DNA of 64,000 nt from Bin5 sp965261695 (GTDB lineage: Bacteria; Chloroflexota; Anaerolineae; Caldilineales; Caldilineaceae): positions 5,332,001 through 5,396,000 of the forward strand of contig OZ253474.1 in the NCBI GenBank assembly GCA_965261695.1. The letters are read 5' to 3'. The position numbers and the translations under genes were made by a program. This document shows, one piece after another, positions 6,846 to 16,128 of the stretch (the first letter of the stretch is position 1; the number at the start of each line of letters is the position of its first letter). A model generated the notes under the pieces. The model was given only the letters and a program-made list of their open reading frames with translations, was not told the DNA's origin and searched no databases.

Positions 6846-8756
6846 ATGGGCAGTGAGGAAGGTCGCATAAAGTCGGACCATCCCAACGTGGTCTTCGTGC
6901 TCACCGACGATCAGGGCTACGGCGATCTCTCCTGCCACGGCAATCCGGTGGTCAAGACGCCGCACATTGACGCGCTCCACGCCTGCAGCGTCCGCCTGAC
7001 CGACTATCACGTGGGGCCGACCTGCGCGCCGACGCGCGCCGGGCTGTTAACCGGCCACTACGCCAACAGCACCGGCGTCTGGCGCACGAGCGGCGGGCGC
7101 TCGCTCTTGCGCGCCAACGAGATCAGCATGGCCGACTTCTTCCGTCGCAGCGGCTACGCCACCGGCATTTTCGGCAAGTGGCATCTCGGCGACAACGCGC
7201 CCTACCGCCCCCAGGACCGCGGCTTTGAGACGGTGGTGGTACACGGCGGCGGCGGTGTCGGTCAGACGCCCGACTACTGGGGCAACAACTATTTCGATGA
7301 CAGCTACTGGGACGGGGAGCGCTATACGCGCTACGATGGCTACTGCACCGATGTCTGGTTTCAGCAGGCGCTGAACTTCATCGAGCGCAACCGGCAGACG
7401 CCCTTCTTCTGCTACATCCCAACCAATGCGCCCCATTCGCCTCATCTGGTCGATCCGCGTTACAGCGATCCCTACGTGCAACTGACGCCCCACCAGGATC
7501 GCGCCAACTATTACGGGATGTTGTCCAACATCGACGAAAACGTGGCCGGGCTGCGCCGCCGATTGGCAGAGTTGGGATTGGCGGAGGACACGATCTTCAT
7601 CTTCATGACTGACAACGGCTCGGCCGGCGGGGTGGAAGTCGACGAGGACCAATATGTGATCAGCGGTTTCAACGCGGGGATGCGGGGCAAGAAGGGTTCC
7701 GAGTACGACGGCGGCCACCGCGTACCCTTCTTTCTGCACTGGCCTGCCGGAGGATTCGACGCAGGCCGCGACGTGGAGCGCGTCACTGCAAATGTGGATA
7801 TTCTGCCGACGCTGATCGAGTTGTGCGCGCTGGAGAACCCGGATGACTGCGAGTTCGACGGGCGCAGCCTGGTTCCCTTGATGCAGGCTGGTTGCGGCCG
7901 AGATTCCAAAGCGCCGGGCGCCGGCGCGGGTGGGCCTGGGTGGGCACACGCGTGGCCTGAGCGCGCCCTGGTGACCGATTCTCAACGCCTGGCGCGACCG
8001 CTGAAGTGGAGCCGGAGCGCAGTGATGACCGACCGCTGGCGGTTGGTGAACGGGCGTGAGTTGTACGACATCAAAGCCGATCCGCAGCAACGCCGCGATC
8101 TGGCTGCCGCGCATCCTGATGTCGTGTCGGAACTGCGAAAGGCCTATGAGGCCTGGTGGGCAAAGGTCTCGCGCCAGTTTGATGAAGAAATACCGATTGC
8201 CATCGGCGGGCCCGGCGCCACCCGCCTGCGTCTGAATACCTACGACTGGCACGACGAAGAGTGTGCTGGCGCCTGGAACCAGTGCCTCGTGCGCCAGGGC
8301 CCGATCTGCAACGGTTACTGGGAGGTGGAGGTCGTCGAGGCGGGGACATATCAATTTGACCTGCGCCGCTGGCCCTTGGAGGAGGACGCGCCGATCGCGG
8401 CGGCGTTGGCAGGCGGTGATCCGGTGCCCTGGAATCAGCTCAGAATCGACCCGGGCGAAGAAGGTGGCGGCAGCCAGGCTCGCCCGCCAAGTGGATCGAT
8501 GAAGGAACGGATCCGCTGGGGCGGCGGGGTCGCCCTGCCGGTTCGTCGCGCGCGCGTCGCCATCGCCGGCCAGGAAGCGTCCGACACGGTCGCTCCCTCA
8601 GACCACGGCATCGCCTTCACGCTGTCATTGCCTGCCGGTGGGGCCCATTTGCAGACAAGGTTTGAGCTGGAGGGCGGCGGGGAGTTGGGCGCCTACTATG
8701 TTTACGTGGAGCAGGTCAAGGCGGAAGAGGAGGAGAAGCGAACTTTGACGCCATGA
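6846..8756 (+). CDS. Cys-type sulfatase (arylsulfatase A-like)
   Basis: This is an alkaline-phosphatase-fold sulfatase that hydrolyses sulfate esters, probably from glycans or phenols. The metal-binding start is NVVFVLTDDQGYGD. The active-site signature is C60-APTR followed by AGLLTGH, so Cys60 is the residue converted to formylglycine. FGKWHLGDN and the later MTDNGS with FNAGMRGKKGS are the other catalytic and metal segments. After about residue 470 a C-terminal beta-rich extension of some 160 residues gives a 636-residue total. No signal peptide is visible, so it is probably cytosolic unless exported by another route. A formylglycine-generating enzyme must exist elsewhere in the genome. It follows PhyH 1 with a 6-bp gap. 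Confidence 0.92.
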   Translation: MGSEEGRIKSDHPNVVFVLTDDQGYGDLSCHGNPVVKTPHIDALHACSVRLTDYHVGPTCAPTRAGLLTGHYANSTGVWRTSGGRSLLRANEISMADFFRRSGYATGIFGKWHLGDNAPYRPQDRGFETVVVHGGGGVGQTPDYWGNNYFDDSYWDGERYTRYDGYCTDVWFQQALNFIERNRQTPFFCYIPTNAPHSPHLVDPRYSDPYVQLTPHQDRANYYGMLSNIDENVAGLRRRLAELGLAEDTIFIFMTDNGSAGGVEVDEDQYVISGFNAGMRGKKGSEYDGGHRVPFFLHWPAGGFDAGRDVERVTANVDILPTLIELCALENPDDCEFDGRSLVPLMQAGCGRDSKAPGAGAGGPGWAHAWPERALVTDSQRLARPLKWSRSAVMTDRWRLVNGRELYDIKADPQQRRDLAAAHPDVVSELRKAYEAWWAKVSRQFDEEIPIAIGGPGATRLRLNTYDWHDEECAGAWNQCLVRQGPICNGYWEVEVVEAGTYQFDLRRWPLEEDAPIAAALAGGDPVPWNQLRIDPGEEGGGSQARPPSGSMKERIRWGGGVALPVRRARVAIAGQEASDTVAPSDHGIAFTLSLPAGGAHLQTRFELEGGGELGAYYVYVEQVKAEEEEKRTLTP

Positions 8757-8941
8757 CTCTCGTCTTAATATTGTGTAGACGCAACTTCGCTCCTGGGCTT
8801 GCGAACGCTCCGATGGTGAAGCGCCCCTCATCCAAGGCTACTGATCAACCTTCCATAGGCTCACGTGTATGATTCTATGCCCTCCGCGCCAGGGCAACTG
8901 ACCCAGGCGGAGGCATCCCCAGCGAATCAGGGAGAAGATAG

Positions 8942-10213
8942 ATGACGCAAGATCAGAGATTGGCGATCAAAGGCGGCGCGCCCGCCAAGCAGAATCCTGA
9001 CCCGCCCATGTATCCCGGCGGCATGGAGATCGGCGACGAGGAGGAGCAGGCCGTTTTGGAAGTGCTGCGCGCCAAGCGCCTCTTCCGCTATTACGGCCCC
9101 GGCGAGGCCGATTCTAAAGCCAGCCAGCTCGAACGGGCGTTTGCCGAGAAGACGGGCGCGCGCTATGCCGTTGCCGTTACCTCTGGTACGGCCGCGCTGG
9201 TCTGCGGACTACAGGGCATCGGCATCGGGCCGGGCGATGAGGTGATCGTCCCTGCCTACACCTGGATCGCGTCGGCGTCTGCCGTCGTGGCAGCCGGTGG
9301 CATCCCCGTGATCGCCGAAGTCGACGAAACGCTCTTGCTGGACCCGGCCGATGTCGAAAGCAAAATCACGCCCTACACCAAGGCGATCATGCCGGTGCAT
9401 ATGCGCGGCGCGGCCTGCCGCATGGATGAGCTGATGGCGCTGGCCAACGAGCACGGTCTCAAGGTGATCGAGGACGTGGCGCAGGCGAACGGTGGCAGCT
9501 ACAAAGGGCAGGCGCTGGGCACGTTCGGCGATGTGGGCTGCTACAGCCTTCAGTTCAACAAGATCATCACGTCCGGCGAAGGCGGCATGGTGGTCACCAA
9601 CGACGAGTCGGTCTGGAAGCGCACCAATATGTATCACGACGTCATCGGCGCGCTCCGCCTGGAATTTGACGCGGCTGAGCTGTTGTGCGGCGTCAACTAC
9701 CGCATGCCGGAGCTTCTGGCCGCGGTCGCGCTGGTGCAGTTACGACGGCTTGATGGGTTGATCGACGCGATGCGCCAACGCAAGCGCATGCTCAAGGCCG
9801 GAATAGAAGATGTGACTAGGCGCAAGGGCATCAGCTTTCGCGAGTTGGCCGATCCGGAGGGCGACACGGCCATCGCTACCGTCTTCTTCATGGATAGCGC
9901 GGCCCAGGCCGACGCCGTGTCGCAGGCGCTCCGGGCCGAGAATATCGGCGCGGGGACGCTCTATCGCCCGGAAGGGATCGACTACCATGTCTACGCCAAC
10001 TGGCTGCCGATAATCAACCGGCGCACGTGGACGAACGCCGGCGGCCCCTGGCGTTGGGCGCAGCGCGAGATCGAATACCGCCCGGATATGTGCCCGCGCA
10101 GCCTGGACCTGTTGGGGCGCGCCGTGCATCTGAATGTCAGCCCGCTGCTGACAAATGAGGATTTGGAGGAGACGGTCGAGGGATTGAATCGCGTGCTGGA
10201 AGTGATGGCGTAG
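8942..10213 (+). CDS. DegT/DnrJ/EryC1/StrS-family PLP aminotransferase
   Basis: The 423-residue protein is a sugar-aminotransferase-type PLP enzyme. The N-terminus LAIKGGAPAK is typical of this branch. SGTAALVCGLQGIGIGPGDEVIVPAYTW is the cofactor-phosphate region. VIEDVAQANG holds the PLP-ring Asp178, and Lys207 in LQFNKIITSGEGG forms the Schiff base. The C-terminal half (GVNYRMPELLAAVALVQL) is the standard substrate lid. The family usually transaminates keto-sugars for antibiotic or surface-sugar synthesis. Here it sits in a sulfatase/oxygenase island and so may handle an amino-sugar or inositol derivative. The start ATG follows GGGAGAAGATAG. A wrecked permease gene comes next. Confidence 0.9.
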   Translation: MTQDQRLAIKGGAPAKQNPDPPMYPGGMEIGDEEEQAVLEVLRAKRLFRYYGPGEADSKASQLERAFAEKTGARYAVAVTSGTAALVCGLQGIGIGPGDEVIVPAYTWIASASAVVAAGGIPVIAEVDETLLLDPADVESKITPYTKAIMPVHMRGAACRMDELMALANEHGLKVIEDVAQANGGSYKGQALGTFGDVGCYSLQFNKIITSGEGGMVVTNDESVWKRTNMYHDVIGALRLEFDAAELLCGVNYRMPELLAAVALVQLRRLDGLIDAMRQRKRMLKAGIEDVTRRKGISFRELADPEGDTAIATVFFMDSAAQADAVSQALRAENIGAGTLYRPEGIDYHVYANWLPIINRRTWTNAGGPWRWAQREIEYRPDMCPRSLDLLGRAVHLNVSPLLTNEDLEETVEGLNRVLEVMA

Positions 10214-10224
10214 CATCTTCGACA

Positions 10225-10985
10225 TCTTTCAAAGAAACCTATACGCTCATTTCGATTCCGCCGCAGTTGTTTCCAGAGGCGTTCGTGTGGGAGAACTTCC
10301 CTTCGTCCGCTGGTTCTTCAACACCATCCTGGTAGCGGTTCTTGTTACCTTGGGCACAGTGCTGATCGACGCCCTTGCGGCCTACGCCTTCGCCAAGAAG
10401 CAGTTCCGGGGCCGTGACCTGCTCTTCGGCCTGATGTTGGCAACCATCATGATCCCCGGCGCGCTGCTGCTGATTCCCGCCTTTCTCATCACCAATGAGC
10501 TGGGCCTGCTCAACTCCTAGGGCGGCCTGATCATTCCCTTATTGGCCAATGTGCTCGGCGTTTTCCTGCTGCGCCAGTTCATGCAGACCATTCCGGAGGA
10601 GCTTGAACACGCCGCCCGCATCGACGGCTGCTCCGACTTGGGCGTCTTCTGGCGCATCATTCTGCCACTGTCGGACCCGGCGCTGGCGACGCTGTCGATT
10701 GTCGTATTCACCACGCAATGGAACAACCTTGTCTGGCCTCTGGTGGTGCTCAACAACAAGGACTTGTACACGCTTCCCTTGGGGCTGGCGCTGTTGCGTA
10801 GCGAGTTTCAGGTCAACTACGGCATCCCCTCAGCCGCCGCGTTCCTGAGCGTGGTTCCGCTCATCATTGGCTTCATATTCTTGCAGCGGTATTTCTTGGA
10901 GGGGCTTACGGTCGGGGCAGTCAAGGGGTGGGCAAGCCGGGTTACTTTCACAACATCCGCTCTACAGCGGCTTCTTTCAACCTGA
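10225..10985 (+). pseudogene. degenerate sugar-ABC transporter permease (MalG type)
   Basis: The sequence encodes a recognisable MalG/UgpE-like inner-membrane permease, but in pieces. A first fragment (about 10225-10299) reads IPPQLFPEAFVWENF in one frame. The protein then resumes in another frame with PFVRWFFNTILVAVL after a gap where about 15-20 residues are missing. A TAG at 10518-10520 interrupts it after NELGLLNS, where relatives have an aromatic residue. After the stop come the EAA-loop segment (EELEHAARIDGC), further membrane helices and a normal-looking C-terminus. The N-terminal first membrane helix is absent. The combination of truncation, frameshift and stop argues for a dead gene. 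No matching ATPase or binding protein is nearby. Confidence 0.85.
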
Positions 10986-10997
10986 AGGGGACCGTAC

Positions 10998-11894
10998 ATG
11001 ACAACCTACACATGGAGTATCGACGACGCCGGTACGGGCGGCAGTGAAATGGTGGAATCGTTGCGCCGCGCCACCGAGTTCTTTAGCTCGCGCGGCCTGG
11101 GGTCGACCTGGTTCACCGTGCCCAAGGGGGGCGGCAAGCCGATGACGACCGAGTGGAAAGAGGCGCTGATCGCCGCCCGCGACGCCGGTCACGATATTCA
11201 GTTGCACGGCCTGACCCATGCCGACTGCTACGAATTCGGGCCGCCTGCCTGGCCTGCGACCTCCATCCTGACAACGCTACAATCCGACTTTGATAAACGT
11301 CGTGACGAGTTGATGCCCCGCTACACGGTAGACAATCTGCGCGACCGGATCGAAGAGGGCATGGAGATCTTCGCGCTCGATCTGGGCGTCGAGCCGACCG
11401 TCTTTCGCGCGCCCTGCGGCGCCATTTCCAAGCCGATGTTCACCGCTCTGCGTGAGGTCGGCATCGGTTATCACACCTGCATGTACATCAGCGGCAGCGG
11501 TTACGGCCACCTGCCGCACAACGGCGGCCAGCTTACGCAGAACTGGGTGGATAACGTACCCTACCGGCCATTTCGCTGGTACGAAGATGTCATCGAGATT
11601 CCGATCCTAAACGAGTATACCTGGCGCGGCGCCGGACAGCGCAGCGACGAGTTCATCGAACTGGCGCGCGGCGACCTGGACCGCATCCGCGGGCAAAGCC
11701 CGATTGTCGTCCTGCTCATGCACACGCACGGCATCGCTGACGTTTATGAACACACCTTTCGCATGATCGACGCCGTCTCCGAGCATGTTGGCAGGCAGCC
11801 GGGCGCCTCTTTCGCCACAATGGGCGAGTTGGCCGCATCCGGCGCATTTGCAGAAGCCGCCATCGTTGACGGGCCGGACATTCTGACAATCTGA
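10998..11894 (+). CDS. polysaccharide deacetylase (NodB-homology) family protein
   Basis: The 298-residue protein is a carbohydrate-esterase-4-type metal-dependent deacetylase. The catalytic aspartates are in YTWSIDDAG (Asp9/Asp10), and the metal-binding histidines are His70 and His74 in IQLHGLTHAD. A third motif reads VFRAPCGAISKPMF, with Arg and Pro as in the family, and the C-terminal LLMHTHGI gives the final His. No signal peptide is seen. It starts 13 bp after the permease wreck and has a good ribosome-binding site (GAAGGGG). It is followed 24 bp later by a sulfatase-fold protein, so deacetylation and ester hydrolysis are probably coupled on one glycan. The family also includes peptide- and allantoin-type amidases. 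Confidence 0.88.
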   Translation: MTTYTWSIDDAGTGGSEMVESLRRATEFFSSRGLGSTWFTVPKGGGKPMTTEWKEALIAARDAGHDIQLHGLTHADCYEFGPPAWPATSILTTLQSDFDKRRDELMPRYTVDNLRDRIEEGMEIFALDLGVEPTVFRAPCGAISKPMFTALREVGIGYHTCMYISGSGYGHLPHNGGQLTQNWVDNVPYRPFRWYEDVIEIPILNEYTWRGAGQRSDEFIELARGDLDRIRGQSPIVVLLMHTHGIADVYEHTFRMIDAVSEHVGRQPGASFATMGELAASGAFAEAAIVDGPDILTI

Positions 11895-11918
11895 CAAGAC
11901 GCATCGGAAACAGTTCAC

Positions 11919-13346
11919 ATGAATATCATCGTCATCATCTCCGACACCTTCCGCTACGACAATCTGTTCGACCGCGCCGTTGCCATGCCCGTGCGCACGC
12001 CCCATTTGGACAGCTTCTCCGAGCGTTGCGTCAGCCTCTCCCGCCTCTACACCGGCAGCTTCCCCACAATCCCGCATCGCACCGATTTCACCACCGGGCG
12101 CGTCGGCTGGCCCTGGTATCCCTGGCAGGACCGGCGGCTGAGCAGCCCCAACCACCTGCCCCAGATCCTCGGCGAGGCCGGTTACGTCAGCCAGCTCCTG
12201 GGCGACTGCCCGCATCTCGTCCGGGCCGCTTTCTTCGAGGGCTTCAGCGGCGCGCATACGCTGCCCGGCCAGGAGGGCAACACATACTTCCTCGGCATGA
12301 ACTACCCCATCGAGCGGGCGATGGCCAACGACAAGACGCGCAACAACGACAATAGTTTCCAGGGGCGCAACCTGATTGACCTGCACAAATGGACCAATCG
12401 TCGCTGGTATCGCGAGATTGACCGCTTCCCGCCGCGCACGGCCGAACTGGCAGTCGAATGGCTGGAAGAGAACGACCAGCACAGCCCCTTTTTCCTCTGG
12501 GTCGATTTCTTCGATCCCCACGAACCCTGGGACCCGCCGGAGTACATGGTGCGCCGCTATGACCCCGACTATGGCGGCCCGCCCATGCTCCATCCCAACT
12601 ACGGCAAGGCCAGCGACTACACCGAGACTGAACTGCGCAACCTACGTGCCCACTATTGCGCCGAGGCCGAACTTGTCGACCGCTGGGTCGGCCGCATCCT
12701 CACCAAGATCGATGACCTGGATCTATGGCGCAACTCGGTTGTCGTCTTCATGTCGGATCACGGCATCTGCCTGGGCGAGCACAACCGCACCGGCAAGTCG
12801 AACATCAGCAAGAACGATGATCGTTTCTGGCCCCTCTATCCTGAGATCGTCCACGTTCCCTTTCTGGTGTCCGCCCCCGGGCTGGAAAAGGGCCGAACGG
12901 TCAACGCTCTTCTGCGGCCGGCCGACATCGCGCCCACGCTGCTGGACCTGGCGGGCGTCCGGGCGGAGCCGCCGGAGCCGATGCACGGTCGCTCCTTCGC
13001 GCCGCTCCTGCGCGGTAAGAGCAGCGACCCCCTCCACGAATGTGTCGTGTCGGCGGGCTACACCCGCTTGCAGGACGGCGCGCTGCCGGACAACTGTGTG
13101 ACGCCCGTCGTCTACACCGAGCGCTGGGCGTACGCGCCGGTCGATTCCTACGGCGGCAGACAATTGTTCGATCTGTCGGTCGATCCGCTTGCCGAAACGA
13201 ACGTGATCGACGACCACCCAGACGAGGCAGACGACCTGCACGACGCGTTGATACAGGAATTGCAGCAATTGGAGGCCCCGCACGAGGCGGTTGAGGTCTG
13301 GCAGAGGAATCGCTGCGTTGACGGTCGAAATTCAGAAAGGCGGTAA
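11919..13346 (+). CDS. sulfatase-fold hydrolase with Thr in place of the catalytic Cys/Ser
   Basis: The 475-residue protein has the alkaline-phosphatase/sulfatase fold. The metal site begins MNIIVIISDTFRYDNL, and the second metal region is MSDHGICLGEHN with LYPEIVHVPFLV. At the place where sulfatases carry C/S-x-P-x-R, this protein has T50-I-P-H-R (after LYTGSFP), so it cannot form formylglycine. Thr is the nucleophile in related nucleotide pyrophosphatases and phosphodiesterases, so the enzyme may cleave phosphate or phosphonate esters, or an unusual sulfate. No signal peptide is seen. It lies 24 bp behind the deacetylase and is probably in the same operon. The fold is certain; the reaction is not. 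Confidence 0.85.
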   Translation: MNIIVIISDTFRYDNLFDRAVAMPVRTPHLDSFSERCVSLSRLYTGSFPTIPHRTDFTTGRVGWPWYPWQDRRLSSPNHLPQILGEAGYVSQLLGDCPHLVRAAFFEGFSGAHTLPGQEGNTYFLGMNYPIERAMANDKTRNNDNSFQGRNLIDLHKWTNRRWYREIDRFPPRTAELAVEWLEENDQHSPFFLWVDFFDPHEPWDPPEYMVRRYDPDYGGPPMLHPNYGKASDYTETELRNLRAHYCAEAELVDRWVGRILTKIDDLDLWRNSVVVFMSDHGICLGEHNRTGKSNISKNDDRFWPLYPEIVHVPFLVSAPGLEKGRTVNALLRPADIAPTLLDLAGVRAEPPEPMHGRSFAPLLRGKSSDPLHECVVSAGYTRLQDGALPDNCVTPVVYTERWAYAPVDSYGGRQLFDLSVDPLAETNVIDDHPDEADDLHDALIQELQQLEAPHEAVEVWQRNRCVDGRNSERR

Positions 13347-13569
13347 TTTTGGCATTGTGAGCTTTTGTGGCTTATCATGCTCGCACTTGTGCAATTCTCA
13401 AGTTGCGCAACGCTTTTCTTGCCTTTTCGCTGTTTTCGTCCGGGTTTCCTGCAAGTTCATTACGATGGCTTGTACCGATACCCGGCACTATCAATGGGCA
13501 GTTGGCCTTACGCAGTCGAAACCACGGTAAGGGGCAAAGCCGAAACGGTCTTCTCCGCTTCAGTACAGG

Positions 13570-13689
13570 CCACCGGTCCGATCTCAACTGGCGGCTTCGG
13601 TGTTGATTACGATGCCCATCATTCTGCTCTTATTCTTCCTGCAAAAGATCTTTGTGCAAGGCATTGCGTTGACGGGCATCAAGGGCTGA
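13570..13689 (+). pseudogene. C-terminal remnant of a second sugar-ABC permease
   Basis: One frame reads about 40 residues ending LAASVLITMPIILLLFFLQ then KIFVQGIALTGIKG and a TGA at 13687. This is the conserved last helix and tail of MalG-type permeases (compare the QRYF-GL-AVKG end of the wreck at 10985). Upstream of 13552 no aligned permease sequence is visible. The rest of the 489-bp gap between 13347 and 13835 shows no gene, RNA or repeat that I can support. Confidence 0.65.
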
Positions 13690-13835
13690 TTCGGCAACCC
13701 TTCTCTTCGCATCAGTTTCCTACCCCGTACACTTCTCGTTACAATGCAAGGGAAACTCGAACGGCCAGCTTGTAACCGCTTCCCCGCTCCATCGCCGCGA
13801 TTGGCGGCGATGCCCAACCCTGTGAGGATACGCTG

Positions 13836-15122
13836 ATGCCTATTCGACTCGCTCTGATCGGTTGCGGGAAAATCTCGCGACGCCATGTGCTCTCGATGCA
13901 GGATCTGCAGAAGCGCGGGCGCGGCGATTTCGTCGTTACCGCCGTGTGTGATGCCGACGAGCAGGCTGCAGTAGAGCGGGCCGACATGCTGGAGGAGCTG
14001 CTCGGCGTCCGGCCCACTGTCTACCTGAAGCATCAGGAACTGCTCGCTGAGGCGCAGGTCGACGCTGTGGACCTGTGCCTGCCGCATGGTCTGCATCATG
14101 TCATCACCCTGGACTGCATGGACGCCGGTTTGCACGTCCTGTGCGAAAAGCCGCTCGGCATCACGGTCAAGGCTTGCCGTCTGATGGCAGAGGCTGCCGA
14201 ACGCACCGGCAAAGTCCTTTCCACCGCCGCGCCGCACCGCCGTCATCCCGGCCAGCGGGCTGCACACTGGGCGTTGAATCAATCGGGCTTGATCGGCAAG
14301 CCTATGAGCTTCTTCCACATTTACCGTAGCGCCGACGCACTTCCCAAACCCGCCCAACAAGATCCCGGCCGGCCAAACGCGGGACAACTATGGAGGCAGC
14401 AGCAGCCGGAAGACGAACCACTTCCTGAGTACTTTCGATGGCGGCAGGATAGACTGATGTCCGGCGGCGGGCCGGTGCTGGACAGCGGCTTTCACTACTG
14501 CGACGCGTTGCGCTACTATTTTGGCGAAGTCGAAAAGGTCTATGCCGAGTTGCGCTCGCTGAAGTCGGGCACGCCTTTGCCTTTTACCGAGGCGCCGGAA
14601 GACACCGTATTCATCACCTTTGCCTTCAAGAGCGGCGTCACCGGCACTTGGTCGTGGAGCGTGGCCGCACCGGGTGAGGAGGCATACGATGTTACTTTCT
14701 ACGGCACAGAGGGTTCACTGCGAGAAACGACCAACGCGCCCTTCTCCATCTTTCACCTTTTCCAGCGCACATCCGAAAAGAGGGAGACAGCCCGACTCAC
14801 GCGGGCGGACGGGGCTATCTATTCGATGGAACAACTGGAAGCGATGCACCGCGCCACGCTGACGCCAGCAGAAGATGAATTCATGTATCCGGGCGGCGCG
14901 ACCGACGGCTTTTCGATTGAGATTTGGGAGTTCCTGGAGATTCTGCGCGGCAACCGGGAAGCGCCCGAGATCGATGGCTGGGAGGGGATGCGCTCGCTCG
15001 CGCTGGGCGATGCGATCTACGAGTCGGCGCTGGTGGGTGAACCAATCTTTGTCGATGATGTTGTCAGCGGCGCACGCTCCTCCTATCAAGATCCGATCGA
15101 TGCCCATTGGGGGCTGACCTGA
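13836..15122 (+). CDS. Gfo/Idh/MocA-family oxidoreductase
   Basis: The 428-residue protein has an N-terminal Rossmann fold with the dinucleotide motif ALIGCGKISRRH and AVCDAD at the end of beta-2. The family signature E104-K105-P106 lies in VLCEKPLGIT, and the C-terminal alpha/beta domain includes GGGPVLDSGFHYCDALRYYFG with the usual catalytic His region. Members oxidise or epimerise sugars or inositols with NAD(P). It lies 35 bp before PhyH 2 on the same strand. An operon with that oxygenase and functional coupling to the upstream sulfatases is likely. The start follows a GAGGATACGCTG ribosome-binding region. The sugar is unknown. Confidence 0.92.
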   Translation: MPIRLALIGCGKISRRHVLSMQDLQKRGRGDFVVTAVCDADEQAAVERADMLEELLGVRPTVYLKHQELLAEAQVDAVDLCLPHGLHHVITLDCMDAGLHVLCEKPLGITVKACRLMAEAAERTGKVLSTAAPHRRHPGQRAAHWALNQSGLIGKPMSFFHIYRSADALPKPAQQDPGRPNAGQLWRQQQPEDEPLPEYFRWRQDRLMSGGGPVLDSGFHYCDALRYYFGEVEKVYAELRSLKSGTPLPFTEAPEDTVFITFAFKSGVTGTWSWSVAAPGEEAYDVTFYGTEGSLRETTNAPFSIFHLFQRTSEKRETARLTRADGAIYSMEQLEAMHRATLTPAEDEFMYPGGATDGFSIEIWEFLEILRGNREAPEIDGWEGMRSLALGDAIYESALVGEPIFVDDVVSGARSSYQDPIDAHWGLT

Positions 15123-15157
15123 CCCAGAGATAAGGAACAGAATCCAGGAGAAACATC

Positions 15158-16090
15158 ATGTCAATCGCCATGATACCTGAGCAGCGCGCCGCGTTCGACG
15201 AACAAGGTTTCATCATTCTCGAGGATTTCCTGGCGGCGGCGGAGCTGGAGAGGCTGCTGTGCGCGGTCGATGAAGTGGCTGCGCGCGTGCGCCAAAATGG
15301 AGGATTGGGGCCGGACGATCCCTTCGCCGTCCGCAACGCCCTGACCCATCACGAGGCCTTTCTCGATCTGATCGATCACCCGCGTATGCTGCCGCTCGTC
15401 GTGGACGCTATCGGCTGGAACATCCAGATCCGCACGACCCATCTGGACTACCGCCCCCCCTACCCGGACGGACTGCAACCCGGCGCGCTCGGTGTGGGCG
15501 ACGGCGCCGATAACGAGAACGGTTACCGCAATCTTTCCTGGCACCCGGACCTTGCCAGTGATTATCTCTTCATGGCGCCTTCGCTCGACGGGCGTCTGCC
15601 CTTCATGGAGTTAAAGGTGTTCTACGTGCTGTCCGACTTGAGCGAATCGCAGAGCGGAAACCTCTGGCTGGTGCCGGGCAGCCATCTGCGCCCGCCCAAA
15701 GAACTGGCGCAGATGGGGCGGCAGGTAGACCCCAATGAAGCGCTGGAACTGCGTCTGCGCCCCGGCGCCGCCGTCCTCTGGCGCACCGCGGTCTGGCACT
15801 GCGTCGGCCCCAATCTCTCCCGTCGTACGCGCAAGATCATGCATGTCGGCTATCATTACCGCTGGCTGCGGCCCACAGACTATATCAGCCAGGATCAGTC
15901 GCTGATCGACCGCAGTTCGCCAATCCGCAAGCAGTTGCTGGGCGCGCTGGCAAGCGGCGGCCACCCGTTGGGGAGCGACCCGGAGATCCATCCGTCATCC
16001 CAATACTGGCTGACGAAGGATCAGGACGATATGCCGCTGCGCGCCTGGGCCGAAGCGCAAGCCGATCAGCGCCAGGTGCAACACGCATAA
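15158..16090 (+). CDS. phytanoyl-CoA dioxygenase family protein (PhyH 2)
   Basis: A 310-residue Fe(II)/2-oxoglutarate oxygenase. The N-terminus EQRAAFDEQGFIILEDFL is typical. The iron ligands are His129 and Asp131 in LSWHPDLASDYLF, and the distal His is in WRTAVWHCVGPN, with RRTRK behind it for 2-oxoglutarate. The GNLWLVPGSHLRPP segment is the conserved loop before the distal His. It is distinct in sequence from PhyH 1, so it is a paralog rather than a tandem duplicate. The ATG follows CAGGAGAAACATC, a good ribosome-binding site. Its partner upstream is the Gfo/Idh/MocA enzyme; downstream lies a broken aldehyde dehydrogenase that may once have oxidised the aldehyde made by this enzyme. Confidence 0.9.
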   Translation: MSIAMIPEQRAAFDEQGFIILEDFLAAAELERLLCAVDEVAARVRQNGGLGPDDPFAVRNALTHHEAFLDLIDHPRMLPLVVDAIGWNIQIRTTHLDYRPPYPDGLQPGALGVGDGADNENGYRNLSWHPDLASDYLFMAPSLDGRLPFMELKVFYVLSDLSESQSGNLWLVPGSHLRPPKELAQMGRQVDPNEALELRLRPGAAVLWRTAVWHCVGPNLSRRTRKIMHVGYHYRWLRPTDYISQDQSLIDRSSPIRKQLLGALASGGHPLGSDPEIHPSSQYWLTKDQDDMPLRAWAEAQADQRQVQHA

Positions 16091-16128
16091 CCCATAGCCG
16101 CCGAAAAGGCGGGAGATTGGCAACTGCG

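Noticed and set aside
7047..8354. 435-aa ORF opposite the sulfatase
   Set aside because: Shadow frame of the sulfatase; its only structure mirrors the codon bias of the true strand.
10518..10520. Recoded or read-through TAG in the permease
   Set aside because: The same gene also lacks its N-terminus and carries a frameshift, so simple decay explains all features.
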